Below, in pieces: positions 1 to 8,270 of a stretch of 14,366 bases of DNA (the first letter of the stretch is position 1; each line of letters begins with the position of its first letter). A program made the position numbers and the translations under genes. Origin of the DNA: Hamiltosporidium magnivora (lineage: Eukaryota; Microsporidia; Dubosqiidae); assembly GCA_004325065.1 (NCBI GenBank), contig PITI01000328.1, positions 1 through 14,366 of the forward strand, given 5' to 3'. The notes below the pieces were generated by a model, which searched no databases, was not told where the DNA came from, and was given only the letters and a program-made list of their open reading frames with translations.

Positions 1-571
1 TTTTAAATCAAAAGCTTTGAGATGTAGGTATCGTAAGGGAACCCGATGGAGTGTTGAGGTAACAATTATTTATGTTAAACCCAGAACTGCTTTAATGCCA
101 TGAAATCAAATATAACACTTGCCACTGTTTTAAAAAGATGTGATACTTTTAAATAAAAAGAACAAATTGAATATATTTTAAAGATTCAAAGGAGTATAAA
201 TTTTTTAAATTCATATTTGAGAAATTATGATAGTCTGTCTATATTTTCCAAGGAAAAAACTCAATAAAAATATTTTTTTATCAGAAGTATAATAGAAAAT
301 ATAGAGGAGTAAATATAACTTCGGGTAATGCGTGTATAACCAAGTTGTATATTTTCAAATAAGGCATATTTTAATGAGATTTGAACTTTCACGAAGATAG
401 AAAGCAAAAATTTTAAGACAATACCAATACGCAGTACAACTAAGTTGTAATAAAAAAATTGAATAATAAAATATATTTTTACAATCGATGATGCTAAATA
501 TTAAATTCATTTTATAGTATTTTGGTCCTCAAAAATATTCTTTAAATTTAACACAAAAAAACTCTTGTCTA
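1..571. other. AT-rich upstream region, no gene recognised
   Basis: No reading frame here resembles a protein on either strand. Stops are frequent in all frames until the NAR1 start. Bases 20-60 are less AT-rich than the rest (around aagggaacccgatggagtg) and could be the end of a neighbouring feature or an old repeat, but I could not assign them. No tRNA-like cloverleaf or B-box was seen. Confidence 0.5.
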
Positions 572-579
572 CCCCATAA
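572..579 (+). promoter_or_regulatory. CCC-type start motif of NAR1
   Basis: CCCC at 572-575 is followed by ATAA and then the ATG at 580. A C-triplet immediately upstream of the start codon is the motif described for microsporidian genes with very short 5' leaders. It supports choosing 580 as the start. The other four genes here have an equivalent. Confidence 0.6.
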
Positions 580-1695
580 ATGAGTTTCAATTTCGATAAA
601 AAAATTCTAAATAATTCAAAAACTTGTGTAAAACTTGATAAAGAAATTGAAATATCACTTGATGATTGTATTTCATGTAGTGGATGTTTATCTTCAACTG
701 ATGAAGCATTTGGATCGACATATTCATTAAATCTATTACTAGATGATTTCCCGAAGGATATTGCAATAATTATATCCTCAGTTTCTAAAACAAATTTATA
801 TATTTTATATAAAAAATATTTTGGTACATTTACAGATTTCGAAAGGGCTTTAATCAATTTTATAAGAACTACATTTCAACCACAAAAAATATATGACTTA
901 TCATATTTTCAAGAAACACAGTTATCTATGGCTTATAAAGAATTTATAAATAGGAAAAATATGCTAATATCTTCATTTTGTCCTGGAAGCACATTATATA
1001 TTGAAAAAAAAGCGCCCGAACTATTAGAAAATCTTTCGAAAGTATTTACCTTGCAACAAATGTCATATTTACATAACAAAGCACTCAATACTACCACACT
1101 TAGTATTGTACATTGTTATGATAAAAAGTTAGAAAACAATAGAGATAATATAAAAATAGAACACATAATTTCTACCAAGGAATTTATAAAAATATTGAGA
1201 CACTATAAATTTGATGATTATATTTTAGACGATAGCAATAATAAAAATGATGAAATACAAAAAAATGAAATTTCTTACAAAATGTACGAAGGAACTGTTT
1301 ATAGTTTTATCGATTATTTTATTTCTAAAATAAATCCAACTAAAACTAGCGAAAATATAATTAATAATGAATTTATTGAATATTTTATTGAAAAGGAGGA
1401 AATAAAATATAAATTTTTAAAGATTTATAGATTAAATAATATTGTAAATTTTTTAAATAAATATAAAAACGCTAAAAGTACATATGATTATGTAGAAATG
1501 TATGCATGTGTTGGGTCTTGTTCTGGTGGTTCTGTATTGGAAGACGGCGAAATGGATATTCGTATGATTAACAATGAATTTAAATTTTTGACAGAAAAGG
1601 TTTTGCATAATTCTATGGATTTACTTTTATTTTCTGGAAAGCGAGAATTTACTGCATTCAAAAAGAAAAATTACAATTTTATTGTTGAGTGGTAA
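580..1695 (+). CDS. NAR1: NAR1/CIAO3-like cytosolic Fe-S cluster assembly factor
   Basis: Iron-only-hydrogenase-like protein of the cytosolic iron-sulfur assembly (CIA) pathway. In other eukaryotes it links the scaffold complex to the CIA targeting complex that loads clusters onto client proteins. The 371-residue product keeps both cysteine sets. The N-terminal [4Fe-4S] site is C16 plus C30, C33 and C36 in DDCISCSGC. The hydrogenase-like cluster ligands are C134 (SSFCPGS), C179 (VHCYDKKLE) and C310 and C314 (YACVGSCSGG). The CPG and CYDKKLE blocks are hallmark Nar1 motifs. It is about 100 residues shorter than yeast or human homologues, mainly through trimmed loops and N-terminus. The last three residues are VEW, resembling the C-terminal tripeptide that recruits the CIA targeting complex. 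The start at 580 is supported by CCCC just upstream. It converges with the DUF1764 gene, with 204 bases between the stops. I am confident of the family. Function is inferred from homology. Confidence 0.93.
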   Translation: MSFNFDKKILNNSKTCVKLDKEIEISLDDCISCSGCLSSTDEAFGSTYSLNLLLDDFPKDIAIIISSVSKTNLYILYKKYFGTFTDFERALINFIRTTFQPQKIYDLSYFQETQLSMAYKEFINRKNMLISSFCPGSTLYIEKKAPELLENLSKVFTLQQMSYLHNKALNTTTLSIVHCYDKKLENNRDNIKIEHIISTKEFIKILRHYKFDDYILDDSNNKNDEIQKNEISYKMYEGTVYSFIDYFISKINPTKTSENIINNEFIEYFIEKEEIKYKFLKIYRLNNIVNFLNKYKNAKSTYDYVEMYACVGSCSGGSVLEDGEMDIRMINNEFKFLTEKVLHNSMDLLLFSGKREFTAFKKKNYNFIVEW

Positions 1696-1843
1696 ATATT
1701 ATGGTTTTCGGTAATATTATGTGATGTATTTCGGTCTATTACATCGTTTAATTGAAATTATTTATAGATGTAAACTTCAAAGAAAATTTTGAATAATTTA
1801 TAAAAATTTAATATTTATGCTTTCTTTAATTTAATTAATACTC

Positions 1844-1849
1844 TTTATT
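1844..1849 (-). promoter_or_regulatory. Candidate polyadenylation signal for the DUF1764 gene
   Basis: Read on the minus strand this is AATAAA, about 50 bases past the stop of the DUF1764 gene and within the short convergent gap to NAR1. AATAAA is common by chance in DNA this AT-rich, so only its position supports it. Confidence 0.3.
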
Positions 1850-1899
1850 GAAATGGTCATTATTTTAATAGCCAAACAAATAAGTATTTACTATGCTCT

Positions 1900-2265
1900 T
1901 TAAAAGCAACAGTCACAATCAAAGGGACAAAGTTTGCTTTTACCCCCTTTTCCGATGTGTAAAGCTTCCTCTGACAATAGTGGTAACCCTTCTGAAGTAA
2001 ATCTTGATTTATTTTGGTCTTCATTACTGTTTTCCGAATCTTTTTGTTTCTTATAATTCTTTTTCTTCTCTTTTTGTGTTTTATCTGTAATTCCACTACT
2101 CTCGTTGAATAATTTAGATTCATTTTTTTTTGGTTTTTTAAATTTATTTTTATTATTTTCCACTTCTACAGTTTTTTGTTTAAATTCCTTTTTATTTACT
2201 GCCTTTTTACTGTTTTCTTTCTTATTTTTATTAACGGATTTAAAAATTTCATCTATTTCCGACAT
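1900..2265 (-). CDS. DUF1764 family protein, function unknown
   Basis: This 121-residue protein begins MSEIDEIF, typical of the DUF1764 eukaryotic family. It has a long, highly charged lysine/asparagine-rich and probably disordered middle (residues 10-87). It ends in the conserved C-terminal block: RFTSEGLPLLSEEAL (88-102), then IGKGG, then LCPFDCDCCF (112-121). The four cysteines in CPFDCDCCF (113, 117, 119, 120) are the family signature and suggest metal binding or a tightly constrained contact, though no function is established that I know of. Lysine richness suggests a nuclear or nucleic-acid-associated protein (inference). The start at 2265 has CCC 12 bases upstream on its own strand (2278-2280). 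Near-perfect conservation of the tail in an otherwise drifting protein argues that the gene is real. Confidence 0.85.
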   Translation of the reverse strand: MSEIDEIFKSVNKNKKENSKKAVNKKEFKQKTVEVENNKNKFKKPKKNESKLFNESSGITDKTQKEKKKNYKKQKDSENSNEDQNKSRFTSEGLPLLSEEALHIGKGGKSKLCPFDCDCCF

Positions 2266-2277
2266 TTAAAGTAAAAT

Positions 2278-2280
2278 GGG
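2278..2280 (-). promoter_or_regulatory. CCC-type start motif of the DUF1764 gene
   Basis: GGG on the plus strand is CCC on the coding strand, 12 bases before the ATG at 2265. It is farther from the ATG than in the other four genes but has the same character, and the flanks are nearly pure A/T. Confidence 0.45.
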
Positions 2281-2400
2281 CTCGTACGATATTTTTTTAT
2301 ATAGCATAATCACATATATATTTAAAAAAATAGCATAACATTAAGCCTTTATAATCTATTTATATGTCTTTTCACCGATTAAATTTAATTTATAATCTGA

Positions 2401-2517
2401 TGTTTGATGACGATTGTAAAAGAATGGCTCTTGATCGGGACAAGTGAAAATTTATAGTAAATGCTGCTAGGGCTCTTACTGGGCCGTAATGCCATCGAGT
2501 AGGTAAGTAAGTGTTTG
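2401..2517 (+). mobile_element. 5'-truncated LINE 3' end (about 105 bp)
   Basis: This is a fragment of a non-LTR retrotransposon containing the end of ORF2 and the 3' tail. Translation from 2406 gives DDDCKRMALDRDK before a nonsense codon (tga for tgg). After a shift it continues NAARALTGP and a stop, the usual C-terminal wording of this LINE group. The tail ggctcttactgggccgtaatgccatcgagt is followed by a short (GTAA)n run, gtaggtaagtaag. The same tail occurs at 8231-8270 and, more diverged, at 11848-11887. TGTTTG at 2401-2406 and again at 2512-2517 may be a short target-site duplication, but six bases is weak evidence. The coding potential is dead. Confidence 0.75.
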
Positions 2518-3943
2518 TTAAATTATCCAGTTTTGTATATTTACTTTAAATGTTTAGATAAATAGACTAATTTACTAAGCGATTGAAAAATAAATAGTTT
2601 TGAGAATTAAAGTATAATTGAAGAAAATATATCTGAGAATAACCAACACATTTTCAAAACGATAAACGACTATTATATATAAAACAATAAACAAAGAGAA
2701 ATATTTTTCCTGTATTCAATATATTTAAAAATAATTCATTAACTTGTAAATGCGTATCTCAAATTGGAATAATTACTCAGACTTCTATCCAATCCCTTCT
2801 TAATCTGTTCTACAAAGGCTTATCTGATATTAATGTATACGATAATCAATAGCAAGTTGGTACATCGTCAAATATAAATATAAATAAATAGATGCAAGTT
2901 TTATACTCATTTATTTCGATTGGAATGTTTTATGAATATGAAAGCAGCTAATGGTAGGGAATTTAAAACCAAACGATAGTATATGGCTAATTAAAAAACT
3001 TTACAACGGGAAAGAAACAAGAAAAACAAAAAACTTAACTAATTAATTAGAATCGAATGTTAAAAGTATAGACATGACTGTTTAATAAGAGCAAATTTTG
3101 AATAAAAGAAATTTTCAACCAAAATCTGCTCGAATTATAATCTATCTAATTTGAGCTTAATTTGATAATTATTCTGAAAAACTACATAATATATCTAATA
3201 ACATGGAAATCTGCTTGTAAAATAGAGGACTAATCATTGATTTTTTATAAACAAAAAATATTATTGAAAATATAACTTAAAAAAAAACGAATTTCTAAAC
3301 CGTTTTTAATCTATCAAAAAAGCAAAGAAGTATTTTACGATTTATATTTCTAAATTAAGAAATCAGAATATAATTTTGAAAAAAATAATTTTTAATTGAC
3401 AATTATATTCAAACTGTTTAATTCCAATTATAAATAGATCATTGGTAGTTTTTGAATTTCATTAAATAATTGGTTAAGCTCAACAGATTAAAACAGAAAC
3501 GGTTACATTCCAACTAAATCATTTCTTCTTTTAAATATTGAAAAAACAATTGGTTAATCACAACAAATTTCATTTAAAAAAAATCAAATTTTGACTAAAC
3601 CATTATTTAAATAATATTTTAAAGAAAAAATTGATATTTTTCAACAACTTTAGAAGAAAAAACTCGCATTTGAAACAAAACTTTATCGAACCAAGACTTA
3701 AGTAAGAAATAGCTATACTAATTTGGGAGTTTCTATTTTTGAATGCATTTTTGAACAAATTTAGAAATATAAATTATTAAACCTAAAATTACTGCAACCT
3801 ATGAATATATGCGGACTAAAGTATATATTGATTTTGATTAAATGCCCCGTATCACTAACTCAAATATTGGTTAAGCATCTGGAAATATATATTCGAAGCA
3901 AATTTCTTCTTTGAAATTTATTAGAAGTTCTAAATATTTCTAA
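2518..3943. other. Gene-free AT-rich spacer
   Basis: 1.4 kb upstream of the MCM gene without a convincing gene on either strand. The longest readable plus-strand stretch, starting near 2952, is about 30 codons and matches nothing I recognise. The 9-mer ATTGGTTAA occurs at 3469, 3549 and 3866, and the first and third copies share ATTGGTTAAGC. No RNA gene was recognised. Confidence 0.5.
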
Positions 3944-3946
3944 CCC
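3944..3946 (+). promoter_or_regulatory. CCC-type start motif of the MCM9-like gene
   Basis: The sequence taacccaATG places CCC one base before the start codon at 3948. The reading frame stays open upstream only to the TGA at 3912 and contains no other ATG, so 3948 is the natural start. Confidence 0.6.
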
Positions 3947-3947
3947 A

Positions 3948-5759
3948 ATGGAAAACATAAAAGATCTATTTGGAAAACAAGAAATAAATCTTATAGAATT
4001 GTGTAATTTAAATCCTGAACTAGCAAATAAATTTGTTTTAAACACATCTCTATATAAAAAAAACTTGAAATCAAAATCTTTATATGGAATTCCGTTGGCG
4101 CTTTTACTAAACGTATTTCCCAAAGCCAATGACATATCAAAACTAGTAAGTATAAAAGGTACAATCATTAGATCAAGTAATGTTTTATTAAAAAATGTAG
4201 AATATTCAATTGAATGCACAGAATGTGATTGGAAGAAAACCGTTTTATCGGAAACTGATATAACAAATGTATGTGAAACATGTATGTCTAATAATTGTAT
4301 TACTAAACAAGCATTTGATAATGCTATTGGACACCAAACCTTAAGAATTCAAGATATTGGTAATCCGGATACATTATCGGATACACTTGAGATTTCTGCT
4401 GAAGGAAAATGGAGCGGAAGATTTTTTCCTGGAGAACGTATTTTAGTTACTGGAATCGTAAAAGTTAACATGATAAACAACAAAGTTGGTGAAAAAATAA
4501 AAAGTTTTTTAACACTTCATGCTTTGAATATTGCAAGAATTGACGATATCGTTTTAACATTTCAAGAAGAAAAATTATTTGATGAATTTAAAAATTATGA
4601 TGATTTTAAAAAAAGAGAAACAATATTGAAATCGTTTGGATCTCATATATATGGTTATATGAATGTAAAACTTGGTTTAATATTGGCTATTATTGGTGGG
4701 AATAATAATTTGGGATTTTCTGAAAATAAAATTGAAATCAATGAAACAGAAAACCGAAAGTCAAATAATATAATTTCTAATGATGAAAATAAAGAAAAAT
4801 TAAATGAGAATTTAAATGGAGATAAAAGTTTCGTCAGTTTTAAAACTGATAGACGATCTAGTTCGCATGTTTTGCTTGTTGGTGATTCTGGAACTGGCAA
4901 AACCCAACTTATGGGATGTTGCTTGCAAATAATTAAACCTGCTATAAAAACCAACGGATTGGGAACAAGTGATGCTGGTTTGACTACATGTGCAATAAAA
5001 CAGGGTGGTGAATGGAATTTAGAGGCAGGTGCATTGGTTTTGGCTGACTGTGGTCTATGTTGTATTGATGAATTTAATAGTTTAAAGACAAATGAAAAAT
5101 CAGGTTTGCTTGAGGTGATGGAGCAACAAACTTTAAGTGTAGCGAAGGCAGGTTTGGTAACTTGTTTAAATGCTCGTTGTAGTATTGTCGCTGTTTGTAA
5201 TGTTAATAACAATTTTTCGCTTAAAAATAATTTACCAGAATTTCTTAATATTTCTTCACCTTTGATTAGCAGATTTGATTTGATATTTGGACTTTTTGAT
5301 GATAAGAACTATCAAAATGATATAAAAAAGACCGATTTAGTTCTTTCACGGTTTACAGTTCACGATGAAAAAGAATCAGCAAAGAAGTCAAATCTTTGGT
5401 CTTTAGCCACAATAAGAAGTTACATAAAACTTATTCGAAATAATAAAATAGAAACAAATTTCGTTGTAAACAATATTTTACTAAAATATTATAATTATAA
5501 ACGGAAGACAAAATCTAATACCGAAATAATTACGATACGCATGTTGGAGAGTCTTTATAGACTAACCGAAGCTCATGCAAAAATTGTAAGTAGAAATGTA
5601 TGTACAAGTGAAGATGCATATATTTCCATATTTGTCTATGAAAGTGGTATAAGTTGCAATAAAATATGCAAATTTGATAGCGATAGGATATTTATAGAGC
5701 CTGCATATTTTAAAGGAAAGACAAATGAATTAATATCGTTGCTTGAAATAGAAAAATAA
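3948..5759 (+). CDS. MCM9: MCM-family AAA+ DNA helicase, MCM9-like
   Basis: A 603-residue MCM protein. The N-terminal OB/zinc domain carries C90, C93, C109 and C112 (CxxC-x15-CxxC). The AAA+ core has Walker A GDSGTGKTQ (312-320), the block GGEWNLEAGALVLAD (353-367), Walker B LCCIDEFNSLK (370-380), MEQQTLSVAKAGLV (391-404), a sensor-1 asparagine (N418), the arginine finger in SRFD (441-444) and a lid helix with IRMLESLYRLTEAHA (530-544). GEWNLEAGALVLAD, CCIDEFNSLK and the lid wording fit MCM9 better than MCM2-7 as I know them. MCM9 normally partners MCM8 in homologous recombination and interstrand-crosslink repair. Oddities: Walker A has Ser for the usual Pro and Thr for Ser. An Asn/Glu-rich insert (about 251-303) precedes Walker A. 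The long C-terminal tail of animal MCM9 is absent. The stop overlaps AATAAA. The MCM family is certain. The MCM9 subfamily call is strong but made from remembered motifs. Confidence 0.88.
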   Translation: MENIKDLFGKQEINLIELCNLNPELANKFVLNTSLYKKNLKSKSLYGIPLALLLNVFPKANDISKLVSIKGTIIRSSNVLLKNVEYSIECTECDWKKTVLSETDITNVCETCMSNNCITKQAFDNAIGHQTLRIQDIGNPDTLSDTLEISAEGKWSGRFFPGERILVTGIVKVNMINNKVGEKIKSFLTLHALNIARIDDIVLTFQEEKLFDEFKNYDDFKKRETILKSFGSHIYGYMNVKLGLILAIIGGNNNLGFSENKIEINETENRKSNNIISNDENKEKLNENLNGDKSFVSFKTDRRSSSHVLLVGDSGTGKTQLMGCCLQIIKPAIKTNGLGTSDAGLTTCAIKQGGEWNLEAGALVLADCGLCCIDEFNSLKTNEKSGLLEVMEQQTLSVAKAGLVTCLNARCSIVAVCNVNNNFSLKNNLPEFLNISSPLISRFDLIFGLFDDKNYQNDIKKTDLVLSRFTVHDEKESAKKSNLWSLATIRSYIKLIRNNKIETNFVVNNILLKYYNYKRKTKSNTEIITIRMLESLYRLTEAHAKIVSRNVCTSEDAYISIFVYESGISCNKICKFDSDRIFIEPAYFKGKTNELISLLEIEK

Positions 5760-5760
5760 A
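5755..5760 (+). promoter_or_regulatory. AATAAA overlapping the MCM9-like stop codon
   Basis: AATAAA spans the TAA stop at 5757-5759. Polyadenylation signals at or overlapping the stop fit very short 3' UTRs. The YEATS gene shows the same arrangement. The hexamer is cheap in this composition, so support is moderate. Confidence 0.35.
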
Positions 5761-7278
5761 ATTATGTATTTCAAAATTTTACATTTGTTTAAAATTCGGT
5801 TTGAAATTCTTTTTTATATTTTACTCGACCACTTTGACTTTGAGTTTCAAATAAGACTAATCAGTTACTTTTGTATAATTTTTAACATTTTGTAACTTCA
5901 TTCAAATTTGGAGCTTCTTTTTTTCTCCAGTGAACTTTTTGCCCTATCCTCCTCTAACTTGGTTTTCTGGAATAAAGTGTTGCTTTTTCATGTATTTTAC
6001 TCTTTGTATTACCTTTATTGAGGCTTTTCGGATCTCGATAACATCAAGTCTTGTCTTAATCTTTCTTTTCTATCGAAATTTGTTCAACGATATTTTTGAG
6101 TGATATTACTTGTATATAAACTTAATATTTATATGTAGTGAAAGCCTTTTATAGTAAATTCATAGTATTTTGTTACAAAAGCGTCTCGGTTATCACGTAG
6201 CGAAATATCTGAATACCACGGTTTTAAAAGAGACCTACCTCGTCGATTTTAGATCATATTTCCTAAGTTTTTCAGTTTTAACTATTCGAAGCGAATCTTT
6301 GAAAGTGCTTTCTGATTCAGAGAGCGTCATCATATTTTTACTCTTATATAAAGTAATATATCTAGTCTATTATGAAGAATTTTGACATGGGTTTTTATTC
6401 AAAGTTCAGCTTTCATTTCCGCACACACATTTTAAAGAATTTCCTGAGCTGTTTGACTCCTAGTTTGTTTTGTTGGGTAAATTTGTATATATTCAAAGGA
6501 GTAGATGCTGATTAAATCACTCCTTCAAAAAGTCTAAGATAGTCATATTCGGATGGTTTCTTACATCTAGTAACCGAATTATCTACTGATTTACTAAGCT
6601 TATCGCGGTGTTAACACATATCATTTGCACTTCATAATCAATTTTTTCTTAAATATATCAGAACATTCGCTGATCCCATGACTTTATATTTCCTTTTATT
6701 TGTGGACAATAAGATGAATTTTAAAAATAAATGTTTAAATGATCAAATATAACCTATATTTATACGTAAAAACAATAAAAAACGGAAAGGTATAATATAA
6801 GGCTGCTTAATACTCGTGTGAAATAACCAAAGCAGGAAATTTTTATTCTTCATGAATAAAAATCCAATTGCATATTTATTTTTTATTGCACAGAATCTTG
6901 GCAATGAATAGAATTTCCATTTTTAATAGAAAAATAAAAGTTAATAATATAGATAATTTAATATTTTCCAAAATACATCAATGCTTGTATTTTAAAAAAA
7001 TATTTGAGCAATTGAAAAGAATTCTTTATTTCATTTTCTATTAATATATTCTACGAACAATACGTTGTAAAGAATAAAAAATTTAGTAATTAATTCAACA
7101 ATATAACATAAAAGAATTAGAACAAAGTAAAACAAAATTAAAAAACTATTAAATATGTGATGAACTATTATTTTTGATTTGACGGTTTGAATATAAAAAC
7201 GAAGGAAAAAAACTTTTAAATGCACCGTGTACCCAATGAAAAAAATTGAAAACCAAAATTTTATTTGATAAATAATAT
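5761..7278. other. Spacer between MCM9-like gene and MAK16; possible old coding relic
   Basis: No intact gene. On the minus strand between about 5830 and 6640 several short stretches look protein-like, for example LEEDRAKSSLEKKRSSKFE near 5920 and a 33-codon stretch beginning MMTLSESES near 6330. They sit in different frames, and stop density over the whole stretch is not clearly below chance. This may be a very old pseudogene. I cannot name it. The remainder, 6650-7278, is featureless A/T-rich DNA. Confidence 0.35.
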
Positions 7279-7284
7279 TTTATT
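7279..7284 (-). promoter_or_regulatory. Candidate polyadenylation signal of MAK16
   Basis: AATAAA on the minus strand, about 70 bases beyond the MAK16 stop. Several A/T variants lie nearby, so the exact site is uncertain. Confidence 0.25.
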
Positions 7285-7354
7285 TTTAATAAATGAAATT
7301 GAAGTTATATTAATTTAATTAATCAAATATAAATTTGAAAGTTTTAGATTATGT

Positions 7355-8056
7355 TTACCATTTAATAGAATTCTTCTTTTTTGGTTTTACATTTTTAGGA
7401 AGATTTTCTTCTTCACAATCAGATTCACTTTCAACAAAGTCAGTCACATATTTTTTCTTGGTTTTATTTTTGACTTTTTCTACTTTCTTTTTAATTTTAT
7501 TTTTTATATTTTCTTGTATATTCTCTCCAAATATACCTGTTTCGGCTCTCATAATGAGTTCGTTTTTTATATCTGTTTCAAAATCTATTTTGTTTAATGC
7601 TTTCATTGCTCTGCTTTTATCTCTTCTAACTATTTTTTTATTTCTAACGGAATAAATATTCCTTTCACTTTTTTTTATTATTTCTAATCTTCGTAAATAT
7701 TGTGTTAGTTTAGTGAGTCTTTGCTTACATTTGTGTACAACTTTGGTATCCCAATATTTTAAATGCTCTTCTATTTCTTCAAGCGCTATATTATAATCTG
7801 AAGATAACTCAATCTTTTCATACATATTTATTGGTGAATTTACTCGCTCTGGTTCTTTTACAAATAAAAATATTCCACCATTAATTTCTCTTAAAGTTGC
7901 ATATTTACTGTTTGATAACGGACAAGAAAACTCATCACATAACCCCGTTACATTGTATGGATTTTTACAGAGCGGCGGTTCTGTATCAGTTGTTAATTTA
8001 TAGGCACAAAAATTCTTTGATCCACCGATCGTTTTCCATATAGATGAGTCAAACAT
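7355..8056 (-). CDS. MAK16: MAK16, 60S ribosomal subunit biogenesis factor
   Basis: A 233-residue nucleolar pre-60S assembly factor. Residues 1-125 match the highly conserved MAK16 N-terminus. This includes the IWKTIG opening and four zinc-type cysteines: C17 (NFCAYK), C30 (LCKNPYNVTGLC), C40 and C45 (FSCPLSNSKYATLRE). It also has the tryptophan in LKYW (102) and the signature HKCKQRLTKLTQYL (108-121). A basic linker follows. The C-terminus is much shorter than yeast (about 306 residues) but keeps an acidic patch, ESESDCEEE, before a lysine-rich end. In yeast Mak16 works with Rpf1 on early pre-60S particles. The same role is inferred here. The start at 8056 is supported by GGGTAATG on the coding strand and by alignment of the first residues to the family. 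The plus-strand open frame over the same DNA (7335-7655) is a mirror artefact. Confidence 0.95.
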   Translation of the reverse strand: MFDSSIWKTIGGSKNFCAYKLTTDTEPPLCKNPYNVTGLCDEFSCPLSNSKYATLREINGGIFLFVKEPERVNSPINMYEKIELSSDYNIALEEIEEHLKYWDTKVVHKCKQRLTKLTQYLRRLEIIKKSERNIYSVRNKKIVRRDKSRAMKALNKIDFETDIKNELIMRAETGIFGENIQENIKNKIKKKVEKVKNKTKKKYVTDFVESESDCEEENLPKNVKPKKKNSIKW

Positions 8057-8058
8057 TA

Positions 8059-8061
8059 CCC
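8059..8061 (-). promoter_or_regulatory. GGG-type start motif of MAK16
   Basis: On the coding strand the sequence reads aaagggtaATG, with GGG two bases before the start codon. Both CCC-like and GGG-like versions have been described upstream of microsporidian genes. Confidence 0.55.
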
Positions 8062-8198
8062 TTTATTTTTTATTTTTTTTTTTAAATTGAAATAAAATAG
8101 AGTCTTTAAATTTTTATATGGAAAATATGAAAAAATATTAAAGAAAATCAAAAGTCGAAAGTTTTGATGTAATATTTATAATAAAACAATTGAATAAC

Positions 8199-8210
8199 TA
8201 ATTTTAAAAT
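8199..8210 (+). repeat. Left copy of a 12-bp target-site duplication
   Basis: TAATTTTAAAAT, repeated exactly at 8271-8282 on the other side of the 60-bp LINE fragment. The flanking bases differ beyond the 12. Confidence 0.8.
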
Positions 8211-8270
8211 AAGTTTATAGTAAATTAGACTAGGGCTATTACTGTGTCGTAATGCTATTGAGTAAGTAAG
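8211..8270 (+). mobile_element. Very short (60-bp) LINE 3' end insertion
   Basis: Only the last few codons, stop and tail of the same LINE subfamily as at 2407-2511: agggctattactgtgtcgt, then aatgctattgagtaagtaag. Alignment to the 2407 copy is clear across the whole 60 bases, including the (GTAA)n tail. It is bounded by a perfect 12-bp direct repeat, which marks it as a genuine target-primed reverse-transcription insertion cut off almost at once. The 60-bp insert contains nothing else. Confidence 0.85.

Noticed and set aside
507..857. Minus-strand open frame of 116 codons over the NAR1 start
   Set aside because: Antisense to conserved NAR1 sequence, including the CxxCxxC cysteine motif; no domain of its own.
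1860..2123. Minus-strand open frame of 87 codons
   Set aside because: Out-of-phase reading of the DUF1764 gene, whose own frame carries the family signature.
4655..5212. Minus-strand open frame of 185 codons
   Set aside because: Antisense to the MCM ATPase core; its openness follows from the conserved coding sequence.
6170..6385. Plus-strand 71-codon open frame
   Set aside because: No ATG start at its left end, no motif and no CCC/GGG start signal.
5830..6640. A second decayed gene on the minus strand
   Set aside because: Some stretches look coding, but stop density over the whole segment is near what this base composition gives by chance; left as a note in the spacer entry.
7031..7225. 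Minus-strand 64-codon hydrophobic frame
   Set aside because: Low-complexity Phe/Ile/Leu translation of A/T-rich DNA with no recognised family.
7335..7655. Plus-strand hydrophobic open frame
   Set aside because: Antisense to the lysine-rich end of MAK16; lysine codons read backwards give Phe/Leu/Ser and mimic membrane segments.
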